NCBI GenBank assembly: GCA_020249505.1
Contig: JADCFN010000035.1
Span: 1-63,164, forward strand
Origin: Roseomonas sp.
GTDB taxonomy: Bacteria > Pseudomonadota > Alphaproteobacteria > Acetobacterales > Acetobacteraceae
Reading direction: 5' to 3'
Length of the DNA stretch: 63,164 nt
Shown in pieces: positions 52,728 through 61,414 of this stretch. The translations under genes were made by a program, and so were the position numbers. The notes under the pieces were generated by a model. It was given only the letters and a program-made list of their open reading frames with translations. It made no database searches and was not told the origin of the DNA. Within the stretch, counting starts at the first letter, position 1. Every line of letters begins with the position of its first letter.

Positions 52728-53480
52728 ATGAATGCTTCGCTTGCGGGCAAGGTCGCGCTGGTCACGGGTGCCGGCAAGAATATCGGCCGCGCCATTGCAC
52801 TGAGGCTCGCCGCCGATGGTGCCGCCATTGTGGTGAATGGCCGATCGGATGAGGGTGCCATCAAGGCCGTGGCCGATGAAATCATCGCCTTTGGCGGCCG
52901 CGCCATGGCCTATCGCGCTGATATCTCCAAGCCCGAGGAAGTGGCCGGCATGGCGGCTGCCGTCGCGGTGCAATTCGGGGGCGTGGATATTCTAGTGACC
53001 AATGCCGGGCTCCGGCGCCAGACCCGCTTTCTGGACATGTCCTTCGCGGAATGGCGGGAAATTCTCTCCGTGGCACTTGATGGCGCCTTTATCGTGACAC
53101 AGGCTTTCGCGCCGCAGATGATCGCGCGCGGCGGTGGTTCGATCATCGGGCTATCGGGTATTTCAACCCATGTCGGTACGCCCAATCGGGCGCATGTCTC
53201 GGCTTCCAAATCGGGGTTGGAAGGCTTGATGCGCGCCCTTGCCGTGGAATTGGCGCCCCAAGGCATTCGCGCGAATAGCGTCGCGCCTGGTGCGGTGGAT
53301 ACGGTGCGCGGTGCCTCGGCCGGGTCCATGCCGAGCACTTTGGCCGATGCGGGCATACCGCTGGGCCGGCGCGCGAGTGTTACTGAAATTGCCGATGTGG
53401 TGCGCATGCTGGCCGGGCCAGAGGGTGGCTTCATCACCGGCCAGACCATTCACGTGAATGGCGGGGCGTTCCTGACCTGA
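52728..53480 (+). CDS. SDR-family protein lacking catalytic Tyr and Asn
   Basis: A 250-residue protein with a normal cofactor motif (TGAGKNIG, residues 13-20), TNAG (91-94) and the C-terminal TGQTIHVNGGAF. The catalytic tetrad is incomplete: the YxxxK position reads Val157-Ser-Ala-Ser-Lys161, and the Asn usually before the helix-4 glycine is Ala116 (SVALDGAF). Ser and Lys remain. It may be an inactive binding or regulatory member, or use other residues. It is divergent from the flavin monooxygenase gene and followed by the double palindrome at 53482-53584. Confidence 0.85.
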   Translation: MNASLAGKVALVTGAGKNIGRAIALRLAADGAAIVVNGRSDEGAIKAVADEIIAFGGRAMAYRADISKPEEVAGMAAAVAVQFGGVDILVTNAGLRRQTRFLDMSFAEWREILSVALDGAFIVTQAFAPQMIARGGGSIIGLSGISTHVGTPNRAHVSASKSGLEGLMRALAVELAPQGIRANSVAPGAVDTVRGASAGSMPSTLADAGIPLGRRASVTEIADVVRMLAGPEGGFITGQTIHVNGGAFLT

Positions 53481-53481
53481 A

Positions 53482-53584
53482 GCATTTTCAAGCCAAGTGA
53501 AATCACTCGGCGACTCGGAAAATGCGACCAAATAACGGTTTAGAGCGTTCTCCGTGAACGAACGTGAACGGCGAACGCTCTAAA
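53482..53584. repeat. RIME-like double palindromic element
   Basis: Two inverted repeats stand side by side in the convergent gap. Unit 1: GCATTTTC (53482-53489) and GAAAATGC (53518-53525), with an inner AGTGA/TCACT pair. Unit 2: TTTAGAGCGTTC (53539-53550) and GAACGCTCTAAA (53573-53584), with an inner CCGT/ACGG pair. Such paired palindromes of about 100 bases with AAAATGC and AGAGCG motifs resemble the intergenic mosaic elements (RIME and relatives) scattered in Alphaproteobacteria. It may also act as a bidirectional terminator between the two convergent genes. Only one copy is in the window. Confidence 0.7.
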
Positions 53585-53586
53585 GC

Positions 53587-54996
53587 CTAGCCCGGCAGCA
53601 TCTTGCCCGGGTTCATCAGGCTTTCCGGGTCAATCGCGCCCTTAATCGCGCGCATCACATCCAGTGCCACCGGGTCCTTCAGCGATGCCATGGCGTGGCG
53701 CTTGGATTGGCCAATGCCATGTTCGGCGCTGAAGCTGCCGCCCATCTCAACCGCAATGCTATTCACCAGCGATTCCAGCCCCGCCGCGCGCGATACCCAA
53801 TCCTTGTAATCCATGCCCTTCGGCGCCCCCATGCCAAGATGGATATTCCCATCCCCGGCATGGCCGATCATGAACAGCTCGCCTTCCGGCCAGCGCGCCA
53901 CCAATTCCTTTTCAACGCGCGCCAGGAAGCGCGGCACGGATGAAACCGGCACGGCGGTATCGGTGCCGACATAAGGCCCGTTGCGGCGCTGGCAATCCGG
54001 ATAGTCTTCGCGAATGCGCCAAAAGCCGGCGCGCTGATCCTCATTCGCCGCCAGCACGGCATCGGTGCAATCTCCTGCCTCAGCCGCTTCCGCCAAGGTA
54101 TCTTCCAGCATTTCCTTGAGCGGTACAGCAGGATGCGCGGCGGCGATTTCCACCATGACATACCATGGGCTTTCGAGGGCCATCGGCATGCGTGTGCGCA
54201 GCCCATGGCGTTCCACCACCTGCATGCATTCCTTGCGGATCAATTCAAAGGCAATCACATCCGCGCCCGATTCCAACATGCGCGACAGCAAGGACAGCGC
54301 CGCATCGGGCGATGGCACGGCGACAAAGGCGGTCTCCACGCGCTTGAGCGCCGGCACCAGCCGCAAAGCGGCCGCCGTGATGATGCCAAGCGTGCCTTCC
54401 CCACCCAGGAACAAGTGGCGGAGCGCATAGCCGCTATTGTCCTTCCGCACGCGGCGCAAATCATTCAGCACACGCCCATCGGGCAGCACCACTTCAAGCC
54501 CGAGCACCAGATCGCGCGCATTGCCCCAGCGAATGGTGCGAATGCCGCCCGCATTGGTGGAAAGCGCCCCGCCCACCATGGCCGAGCCCTGCGCGCCCCA
54601 GGAAAGCGGGAAAAGCCGGCCAGCCGCCGCTGCCGCTTCCTGCACATTCTGGATGATGCAGCCCGCTTCCGCGACCAGAGAAAAATCCTTGGCATCCACA
54701 TCGCGGATGCGGTTGAGCCTTTCAAGGCTCATCACCACAGCGGGCGGGCCGTTATCCTGCACCACCGCCCCGCCACATAGCCCGGTGCGCCCGCCGGCCG
54801 GCACAATGGCAAGCCCGGCGGCGGCACAGGCGCGTACTGAGGCCGCAACCTCCTCAACCGAACCCGGGCGCAGCACAGCGCGCGGCGTCCCGCGATAGGT
54901 TCCGCGCCAATCCACCGCGTAAGGGGCGATATCGGCATCCTCAATGAGGCAATTCTTCGGCCCCACGATAGGGGCGAGCAATTCGGCTGCGTTCAT
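53587..54996 (-). CDS. FAD-linked oxidase, GlcD/D-2-hydroxyacid dehydrogenase type
   Basis: A 469-residue flavoprotein of the VAO/PCMH fold that oxidises a D-2-hydroxy acid and passes electrons on. The FAD-binding half has IVPAGGRTGLCGGAV, LSWGAQGSAMVGGALSTNAGG and HLFLGGEGTLGIIT; the C-terminal cap has the metal-binding GHAGDGNIHLGM and the final FSAEHGIGQSK with LMNPGKMLPG. Relatives act on D-lactate, glycolate, D-2-hydroxyglutarate or sulfolactate (SlcD). It is divergent from the HisD-like gene at 55098, about 100 bases away, and the two may be coregulated. The substrate is not set by sequence. Confidence 0.88.
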   Translation of the reverse strand: MNAAELLAPIVGPKNCLIEDADIAPYAVDWRGTYRGTPRAVLRPGSVEEVAASVRACAAAGLAIVPAGGRTGLCGGAVVQDNGPPAVVMSLERLNRIRDVDAKDFSLVAEAGCIIQNVQEAAAAAGRLFPLSWGAQGSAMVGGALSTNAGGIRTIRWGNARDLVLGLEVVLPDGRVLNDLRRVRKDNSGYALRHLFLGGEGTLGIITAAALRLVPALKRVETAFVAVPSPDAALSLLSRMLESGADVIAFELIRKECMQVVERHGLRTRMPMALESPWYVMVEIAAAHPAVPLKEMLEDTLAEAAEAGDCTDAVLAANEDQRAGFWRIREDYPDCQRRNGPYVGTDTAVPVSSVPRFLARVEKELVARWPEGELFMIGHAGDGNIHLGMGAPKGMDYKDWVSRAAGLESLVNSIAVEMGGSFSAEHGIGQSKRHAMASLKDPVALDVMRAIKGAIDPESLMNPGKMLPG

Positions 54997-55097
54997 GGGG
55001 GAATACTTCCCCCGATAGGCCGCTCGGTCAAACCGGGTGCTTGACTGGCCTCATCATGGGCTTCAAGCACAGGGCAGAAGCCGGAAAGGGATAGGAC

Positions 55098-56405
55098 ATG
55101 GCGCGTTTTCTGAAGCGGGGCCGGGATGCGGATGCGGTGGCGGAAGATGACGCCAAGGTGCGCGCGACGGTCGAAAACATCCTGGCCGATATCAAGGCGC
55201 GCGGTGATGCTGCGGTGCGGGAGCTTTCGATCCGCTTCGACAAATGGGACCGGCAGAATTTCCGTCTGACGGAGGGTGAAATCCAGGCCTGCTTGGATCA
55301 ACTCACGCCGCGCGACCTGGAGGATATCCGCTTCGCGCAGACCCAGGTGCGCAATTTCGCGGAACATCAAAAGGCAGCCTTGCGCGATATTGAAGTGGAA
55401 ACCCTGCCCGGTGTGGTGCTCGGCCATCGCAATATCCCGGTCAATTCGGTTGGCTGTTATGTGCCGGGCGGCAAATATCCGCTGCTCGCTTCGGCCCATA
55501 TGTCGGTGGTCACGGCCAAGGTCGCGGGCTGCAAGCGCATCATCACTTGTGCGCCGCCTTTTGAAGGCCGGCCCGCGCCCGCCATTGTGGCGGCGCAGCA
55601 TCTGGCCGGTGCGGATGAGATCTATTGCCTGGGCGGTATTCAGGCGGTGGGCGCCATGGCGCTGGGGACGGAGAGCATTTCGCCCGTGGATATGCTGGTC
55701 GGACCCGGGAATGCCTTTGTCGCGGAAGCCAAACGCCAGCTTTATGGCCGCGTCGGCATTGATCTGTTTGCGGGGCCCACCGAGACGCTGATTATCGCGG
55801 ACGAGACCGTGGATGGTGAGATTTGCGCGACCGACCTGCTTGGTCAGGCGGAACACGGCCCGAATTCACCAGCAGTGCTGCTGACCACTTCGGAAAAACT
55901 GGCGCGCGAAACAATGGCCGAGGTTGAACGCCTGCTCACCATCCTGCCCACCGCCGCCATCGCGCGCAAAGCCTGGGAAGATTATGGCGAGGTCATCATC
56001 TGCGACAGCGAAGATGAAATGGTGGCAGAAGCCGATCGCATCGCGTCCGAACATGTGCAGGTGATGACGCGCGATCCGGATTATTTTTTGCAGCACATGA
56101 CAAATTACGGCGCGTTGTTTTTGGGGCCGCGCACCAATGTTTCCTTCGGCGATAAGGTGATTGGCACCAACCATACGCTGCCCACGAAAAAATCCGCGCG
56201 CTATACGGGCGGGCTATGGGTCGGCAAATTCATGAAGACCTGCACCTATCAGCGCGTGCTGACGGATGAGGCCTCCGCCATGATCGGCGAATATTGCTCT
56301 CGCCTTTGCATGCTGGAAGGTTTTGTAGGTCATGCGGAACAGGCGAATATCCGCGTGCGCCGCTATGGCGGACGTAATATTCCCTATGCCACCGCGGCGG
56401 ATTGA
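55098..56405 (+). CDS. HisD-like dehydrogenase, sulfopropanediol 3-dehydrogenase (HpsN) type
   Basis: A 435-residue member of the histidinol dehydrogenase superfamily, distinct from the biosynthetic hisD at 17168. It keeps the metal and catalytic signatures ([44 protein letters not shown]), but the start [45 protein letters not shown] and [17 protein letters not shown] match the branch that contains HpsN, which oxidises 2,3-dihydroxypropane-1-sulfonate to sulfolactate. Other alcohols are possible. It is followed on the same strand by the formyltransferase and SDR genes. Confidence 0.85.
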   Translation: MARFLKRGRDADAVAEDDAKVRATVENILADIKARGDAAVRELSIRFDKWDRQNFRLTEGEIQACLDQLTPRDLEDIRFAQTQVRNFAEHQKAALRDIEVETLPGVVLGHRNIPVNSVGCYVPGGKYPLLASAHMSVVTAKVAGCKRIITCAPPFEGRPAPAIVAAQHLAGADEIYCLGGIQAVGAMALGTESISPVDMLVGPGNAFVAEAKRQLYGRVGIDLFAGPTETLIIADETVDGEICATDLLGQAEHGPNSPAVLLTTSEKLARETMAEVERLLTILPTAAIARKAWEDYGEVIICDSEDEMVAEADRIASEHVQVMTRDPDYFLQHMTNYGALFLGPRTNVSFGDKVIGTNHTLPTKKSARYTGGLWVGKFMKTCTYQRVLTDEASAMIGEYCSRLCMLEGFVGHAEQANIRVRRYGGRNIPYATAAD

Positions 56406-56423
56406 AGCGGGGCGGCGCAGCGG

Positions 56424-57233
56424 GTGAGTGAAGCGCCGCCGCTCCGCATCGCGCTATTCACACTGGAAAGCCTTGCGAGTAGCGCCGCGGTACGCGCCTT
56501 TGCGCGGGCGCATGAGGCGGAGTTGGTACTGATTGGCCGATCAACACCCTATCGCGCGGCATCGGGTGGCGCCTTTGGGCAATTCTGGCGGCATATGCGC
56601 CGCTCTGGCTTGCGTTTCTTGCCCTATCTTTTTGTCAATTTCGTGCTGCCGTCCTTGGTTGCGCGCTTGCGTGGGCAACATGGCTTGGTAGATTTCGCGC
56701 GGGCGCAGGGCATTGCGCTGCTGGAGGTTGAGGATGTGAATGGTGCGGCCTGCCACGCCGCGTTGCGGGATGCGCGGCCTGATGTGATTCTCTCCTTTCA
56801 TTTCGATCAGATTTTCACGCCCGAAACCCTAGCTCTGGCGCCGCTGAGGGGCATGAATATCCACCCATCATTGCTGCCGCGCCATCGCGGCCCCATCCCA
56901 GCCTTTTGGGCCTTGCAGGACGGGCCGGGGGCGATGGGTGTCAGCATCCATCGAATCGCCGCGCGCATTGATGCCGGAGAAGTGCTGGCGCAGCGCGCCC
57001 ATGCCTTGCCTGCGGGCGTTTCCGCTTCCACCGCCGCGCGGCTGCTGCATGACGCGGCCTTGCCGATGATCAGCGATGTCTTGCAGGCACTCGCGGCGGG
57101 CAAGGCTGAAGGCGCGCTTGCACCACCCCTGCCCTATTGCGGCTTTCCAAGTGCTGCCGACATTCGTGCCGCGCGGCGGCAGGGCGTGCGGCTGGTGCGC
57201 TTCGCGGATTGGCGCGCCGCGCTTGGCCTGTGA
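56424..57233 (+). CDS. Formyltransferase-family protein, GTG start
   Basis: A 269-residue protein with the formyltransferase fold. The catalytic set is visible as Asn145, His147 (MNIHPSLLPRHRGPIP) and Asp183 (RIDAGEVLAQ), the same residues used by PurN and methionyl-tRNA formyltransferase. It is shorter than methionyl-tRNA formyltransferase and lacks that enzyme's C-terminal domain. GTG at 56424 is the start nearest the family N-terminus. It lies 18 bases after the HisD-like gene and 34 bases before the SDR gene. Enzymes like this often formylate amino sugars or small amines. Confidence 0.8.
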   Translation: MSEAPPLRIALFTLESLASSAAVRAFARAHEAELVLIGRSTPYRAASGGAFGQFWRHMRRSGLRFLPYLFVNFVLPSLVARLRGQHGLVDFARAQGIALLEVEDVNGAACHAALRDARPDVILSFHFDQIFTPETLALAPLRGMNIHPSLLPRHRGPIPAFWALQDGPGAMGVSIHRIAARIDAGEVLAQRAHALPAGVSASTAARLLHDAALPMISDVLQALAAGKAEGALAPPLPYCGFPSAADIRAARRQGVRLVRFADWRAALGL

Positions 57234-57267
57234 TACCAACGGAAACGACATTTCAGGAATGGCCACC

Positions 57268-58032
57268 ATGGATTTGCCCCGCACCCCTTCCTTCCGGCTT
57301 GATGGCCGCCGCGCGCTGGTGAGCGGCGCGGGCCGCGGCATTGGCCTGGCCGCCGCTGCGGCACTCGCTGATCAGGGCGCGCACGTGACCTTGCTGGCCC
57401 GCACCGCCGATGAGGTTGAAGCCGCCGCAGCCGCCATTCGCGCAAAGGGCGGTACGGCAGGCGTGCTGGTGCTGGATGTGATGGATCTTGATGCAACTCA
57501 AGCCGCCATCGCCGGGGCAGAGCCCTTCGATATTCTGGTGAACAACGCCGGCACTAATCGCCCGAAGCCCTTCATTGATGTGACTTTGGATGATTTCGAT
57601 GTGGTGATGGGGCTCAATGTCCGTGCCGCGTTTTTCATGGCGCAGCAGGTCGTAAAGCGCCTGCTGGCCGCGAAGCGGCCTGGTTCCATCATCAATGTCT
57701 CATCCCAGATGGGGCATGTCGGCGCGCCCAATCGGACGATTTATTGCGCTTCCAAATGGGCGATTGAGGGGCTCACCAAAGCCATGGCGGTGGAATTGGC
57801 GCCGCATGGCATTCGCGTGAATACGCTTTGCCCCACCTTCATCGAAACGCCACTCACAAAACCCTTCCTGGCCGCGCCTGGCTTTCGGGAACAGGTGGAA
57901 GCCAAGATCAAGCTTGGCCGTGTTGGCCAGGTGGAGGATCTGATGGGCGCCATTCTGCTGCTGGCGAGTGATGCCGGCGCCTTGATGACGGGCTCGGCCT
58001 TGCTGGTGGATGGTGGTTGGACGGCTGATTAG
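57268..58032 (+). CDS. Short-chain dehydrogenase/reductase
   Basis: NAD(P)-dependent oxidoreductase of 254 residues. The frame is open far upstream into the formyltransferase gene, but the ATG at 57268 (MDLPRTPSFRLDGRRALVSG) has AGGA nine bases upstream. Cofactor motif GAGRGIG (20-26), NNAG (92-95), Ser145/146, Tyr159 and Lys163 are intact. It ends the plus-strand run begun by the HpsN-like gene, so it could act on the same substrate or its isomer (HpsO/HpsP of sulfopropanediol breakdown are also dehydrogenases). This is inference. Confidence 0.86.
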   Translation: MDLPRTPSFRLDGRRALVSGAGRGIGLAAAAALADQGAHVTLLARTADEVEAAAAAIRAKGGTAGVLVLDVMDLDATQAAIAGAEPFDILVNNAGTNRPKPFIDVTLDDFDVVMGLNVRAAFFMAQQVVKRLLAAKRPGSIINVSSQMGHVGAPNRTIYCASKWAIEGLTKAMAVELAPHGIRVNTLCPTFIETPLTKPFLAAPGFREQVEAKIKLGRVGQVEDLMGAILLLASDAGALMTGSALLVDGGWTAD

Positions 58033-58036
58033 CCTC

Positions 58037-58456
58037 TCAGATAGCCCGCCGTTCCTGCGGCAGGCGCGACAAGCGGCGGAAGACTGAAAAGGCCGCAGCC
58101 GCACTCGCTTCCTGCATCGCGCCTTCGCGCACTTCCGCCTGGTTCCACATCCAGCTTTGCGGCGGGTCATCACGCATGGTCCAATCGGGGAAGAGGCGCT
58201 CCGGTGTATCGCCCACATGCAGCAGCGCCACATCCACATGGCGATCATCAGCCAGGATGCGCCCGAAGGTCTCCGTCACTGCCGCGCGCGGGCCTTCCAG
58301 CATTTGCATGAACATATCGGCGCGGCAGATCAAAGCGCCGGTAATCGCGTTCTCAGCGTTGCGCGCCCGCGCCATGGTCAGAATATCATCCAGCATCGGC
58401 GCATTGAAGCCGAAGGGGCGAGAGGTATAGATAAGCTGGCAAAGACGCATCGGCAT
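58037..58456 (-). CDS. Single-domain BLUF blue-light photoreceptor
   Basis: A 139-residue protein that is essentially one BLUF domain, binding FAD and sensing blue light. Key residues are in place: Tyr10 (QLIYTSR), Asn33 (RARNAENAITG), Gln51 (FMQMLEG) and Trp92 (FPDWTM). There is no attached output domain, so it must act through a partner protein; none is next to it. GGGAG lies six bases before the ATG at 58456. It converges with the SDR gene (four bases apart) and is divergent from the FkbM gene. The C-terminal 40 residues are alanine/arginine-rich. Confidence 0.92.
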   Translation of the reverse strand: MPMRLCQLIYTSRPFGFNAPMLDDILTMARARNAENAITGALICRADMFMQMLEGPRAAVTETFGRILADDRHVDVALLHVGDTPERLFPDWTMRDDPPQSWMWNQAEVREGAMQEASAAAAFSVFRRLSRLPQERRAI

Positions 58457-58523
58457 GTTTCGCTCCCGGAGCCTGTTTCGGGAAGCTTAGGCGAAGCCAA
58501 GGGCCAAAGGGGAAAAATTCGTC

Positions 58524-59258
58524 ATGAATGAGGAAAATTTCCATCGCCTGCTGCATCGCCCAGGCACGCTGGTGGATATCGGCGCGCATGATGGGCTGCT
58601 GACCATCCCCCTCGCGCGCCTGCCTGGCAGCCGCGTGCTGGCCTTTGAACCTCTGCCCAGCGCCTATGCCAGGCTGCAAGCCGCTCTCCGGGCCGCCTTT
58701 GGCGCCGCACCGGCCAATGTGGAATGCCATCATCTGGCGCTTGGCGATCATGAGGGCAGCATCACCCTTGCCATGCCGGTGCTGGATGGGGTGGCGCAGG
58801 AACAATGGGCGAGCACCGCCAAGGATTACGCGGCGCATGTCTCGGCCCGCGTCACCGTGGAACGCTTCACCGTGCCGATGCGCACCCTGGATGATTTCGC
58901 GCTTACCGATGTGACCGCCATCAAGCTGGATGCCGAAGGCGCAGAATACGAAATCCTACGCGGCGCGCGCGAAACCTTGCTCCGCTGCCGCCCGGTACTG
59001 ACTTTGGAAGTGGAAGAACGCCACCGCCAGGGCAGCACCTATGCTGTGCCGGCCTATCTGGATGCGCTGGGTTATGATGTGTTTTTTGAGTTGAAAGGCG
59101 CTTGGCACCCCATGGCCGATCTGGATCGCGCGACAATGCAGCGCGCTTCGCCCGATCCATCGGTATTTGAAGCATCAGACCCTTATGTCTTTGTGTTTTA
59201 CGCCCTGCCGCGGGAATACAGCGCCGCGATGCTGGAAACGCTGCGCCGCGCGGGATAG
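58524..59258 (+). CDS. FkbM-family methyltransferase
   Basis: A 244-residue SAM-dependent methyltransferase of the FkbM type. The SAM-binding region is TLVDIGAHDGLLTIPLARLPG (about residues 15-35), followed by VLAFEPLPSAYARL and the FkbM-type block VTAIKLDAEGAEYEILRGARETL. These enzymes usually O-methylate sugars or secondary metabolites. No partner glycosyltransferase is near. The end of the gene is six bases from the convergent epmA. Confidence 0.85.
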   Translation: MNEENFHRLLHRPGTLVDIGAHDGLLTIPLARLPGSRVLAFEPLPSAYARLQAALRAAFGAAPANVECHHLALGDHEGSITLAMPVLDGVAQEQWASTAKDYAAHVSARVTVERFTVPMRTLDDFALTDVTAIKLDAEGAEYEILRGARETLLRCRPVLTLEVEERHRQGSTYAVPAYLDALGYDVFFELKGAWHPMADLDRATMQRASPDPSVFEASDPYVFVFYALPREYSAAMLETLRRAG

Positions 59259-59263
59259 GCTGG

Positions 59264-60277
59264 CTATAGCCACAGCACATCGCCAATCTCGCGCGCGCCG
59301 GAAACGAGCATCGCGAGCCGATCAAAGCCGAGCGCGATGCCACTGGTGGCCGGCATGCCGTGTTCCAGGGCCATCAGGAAATCCTCATCAACCTCCCAAC
59401 CATGTTCACCGCTGATGCGGCGGCGCTCTGCGGTATCGGCGATGAAGCGGGCGCGCTGTTCGGCGGGGTCGGTCAACTCATCAAAGGCATTTGCCAATTC
59501 CAGGCCAGCCACGAAAAGCTCAAAGCGGAGTGCGGCGCGCGGGTCCGCCGGGTCGCGCCGCGCCAGGGCCGCTTGCGGCGCCGGCCAATGCGTCAGGAAA
59601 CTCGCTCGCCCACGCCCGAGATTCGGTTCGATATGTTCCAGCAGCAGGCGGAAGAACAGATCCTCCCACCCCTCATCAGCGCGCGTCGCAAAGCCGGCGC
59701 CCTGGGCGGCGGCATGGAGGCGCGCGGCATCGCCCTCGGTCGCCAGGATATCAAGGCCGCGGCACCAGCGGGCGAAGGCTTCCGCCATGGTGATGCGCTC
59801 AAACGGCAGGCTGAGATCGGTGGTCACCGCGCCATGCGCGACGATCTGTGGCGCGACGGCGCGGACATAGTCTTCGGTCTCGGCCATCAGCCCCTCAAAG
59901 CCGAGGCCTGGGCGATACCATTCCAGCATGGTGAATTCCGGCGCATGGCGAGGCGAGGTTTCGCCATTCCGCCAAACCCGCGCCAATTCAAACACCGGCC
60001 CCGCGCCCGCCACCAATAGCCGCTTCAGCGCCAATTCCGGAGAGGTGCGAAGCCATAGATCACGCGACGCCCCCTGGCCCAAATGCGCCTCATACCGCGT
60101 GGCGAAGGCGCGCAAATGCACCTCGGCCCCTGGGGCGGGGACCAAAGCGGGAGTTTCCACTTCTCGGTAGCCACGCGCCGCGAAAAAGGCGCGGGTCGCT
60201 ACGGTAAGCGCTGCGCGGCGTTCCAGAAAGGGCAGCCGCGCGGCGAAGGCTTCCGGGTGCCAGGGGGCCAGGGGCAT
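59264..60277 (-). CDS. epmA: Elongation factor P--(R)-beta-lysine ligase
   Basis: A lysyl-tRNA-synthetase-like enzyme (337 residues) that attaches (R)-beta-lysine to a lysine of EF-P, helping the ribosome through polyproline runs. It has the class II aminoacyl-tRNA synthetase core but no anticodon-binding domain: RRAALTVATRAFFAARGYREVETPALVPAPGAE, then FELARVWRNGE and FTMLEWYRPGL (motif 2), and SGIALGFDRLAMLVSGA (motif 3). The ATG at 60277 is chosen from the family start; a 51-base extension overlaps the divergent epmB promoter. The gene pair epmA/epmB supports the assignment. Confidence 0.92.
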   Translation of the reverse strand: MPLAPWHPEAFAARLPFLERRAALTVATRAFFAARGYREVETPALVPAPGAEVHLRAFATRYEAHLGQGASRDLWLRTSPELALKRLLVAGAGPVFELARVWRNGETSPRHAPEFTMLEWYRPGLGFEGLMAETEDYVRAVAPQIVAHGAVTTDLSLPFERITMAEAFARWCRGLDILATEGDAARLHAAAQGAGFATRADEGWEDLFFRLLLEHIEPNLGRGRASFLTHWPAPQAALARRDPADPRAALRFELFVAGLELANAFDELTDPAEQRARFIADTAERRRISGEHGWEVDEDFLMALEHGMPATSGIALGFDRLAMLVSGAREIGDVLWL

Positions 60278-60314
60278 TGCTGCGCTTTCGGTGCTGGTAT
60301 AGTCGCTTGAGCCT

Positions 60315-61295
60315 ATGCCCCAGCCCATCGCCCAGGACCAGAGCCGTACGCTGCGCAGCCCGCAGGAATTGGCGCGCGCTGGTCTGGTACCGGCCGAGGC
60401 CGTGCCCGCACTTGAAGCAGTCGCCGCGCGCTACGCCACCGCCATCACGCCGGCCATGGCCGCGCTGATCAAGCCGGGCGACCCCGCCGATCCGATTGGG
60501 CTGCAGTATATCCCCGATGCAGCGGAACTGATCTCTGCCCCGCATGAGTTGGAAGACCCGACCGCGGAAACGCCCTTCACGCCGGTGAAGGGTGTTGTGC
60601 ATCGCTACCCCGATCGCGCGCTATTGAAGCCTTTGCTCGCCTGCCCGGTCTATTGCCGGTTTTGTTTTCGCCGCGAAAAGGTGGGGCCAGATGGCGGCTT
60701 GCTCACGGAAGCGGAATTGCAGGATGCGCTTCTGTGGTTTGAAGGCAATACCGCTATCCGGGAAGTGATCCTGACCGGCGGCGATCCGCTGATGCTTTCC
60801 GCCCGCAGGCTTGGGGAAATCCTCGGGCGGCTGGCGGGTATGGCGCATATCGAAAGCTTGCGTATCCATACGCGTGTGCCGGTAGCCGATCCGGCGCGGG
60901 TGACAGCGCCACTTGTGGCGGCCCTGCGTCAGGCCAAGCCGGTTTTCATCGCGGTGCATGCCAATCACGCGCGTGAATTCACGCCTGATGCGGCGCGGGC
61001 ACTGGCCAGCTTGGCGGAAGCGGGCGTACCCTTGCTTGGGCAATCGGTCCTGCTGCGCGGGGTGAATGATGATGTGCCGGCGCTGGAAGCGCTGCTGCGC
61101 GCCATGATCTGCAACCGCATCAAACCTTATTACCTGCATAGCCTGGACCCCGCCCCCGGCACGGCGCGGTTTCAGGTACCGGAAGCCGATGGCATCGCGT
61201 TAATGGCCGCGCTGCGCGGGCGGTTGCCCGGTCACGCCTTGCCTGTTTTTGTGCGGGAGACGCCGATGGGCGGCGGCAAGAAGCCGGTTGCATAG
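60315..61295 (+). CDS. epmB: EF-P beta-lysylation protein, lysine 2,3-aminomutase-like
   Basis: Radical SAM, PLP-dependent enzyme that makes (R)-beta-lysine for EpmA. The 326-residue protein has the cluster motif CPVYCRFCFRREK with Cys110, Cys114 and Cys117, the ILTGGDPLMLS block and the PLP-region RIKPYYLHSLDPAPGTARFQVP. It lacks the extra C-terminal part of catabolic lysine 2,3-aminomutases. It is divergent from epmA with 37 bases between, so both probably share a control region. EF-P itself (efp) is not in the window. Confidence 0.92.
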   Translation: MPQPIAQDQSRTLRSPQELARAGLVPAEAVPALEAVAARYATAITPAMAALIKPGDPADPIGLQYIPDAAELISAPHELEDPTAETPFTPVKGVVHRYPDRALLKPLLACPVYCRFCFRREKVGPDGGLLTEAELQDALLWFEGNTAIREVILTGGDPLMLSARRLGEILGRLAGMAHIESLRIHTRVPVADPARVTAPLVAALRQAKPVFIAVHANHAREFTPDAARALASLAEAGVPLLGQSVLLRGVNDDVPALEALLRAMICNRIKPYYLHSLDPAPGTARFQVPEADGIALMAALRGRLPGHALPVFVRETPMGGGKKPVA

Positions 61296-61414
61296 GGCGG
61301 CGCCTTGGCGTCGCGGCAGCGTTGCGCTTCTGACAAGGATTTAATCATTGCGTATCTGAATGGACAAAGCCTAGACTCATGCACAGGGTGCCCTCCACCC
61401 GGGGGAATTGAGCC

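Noticed and set aside
55098-56405. Second biosynthetic histidinol dehydrogenase
   Set aside because: N-terminal and internal blocks follow the HpsN branch, and there are no his genes nearby; the copy next to hisG is the biosynthetic one.
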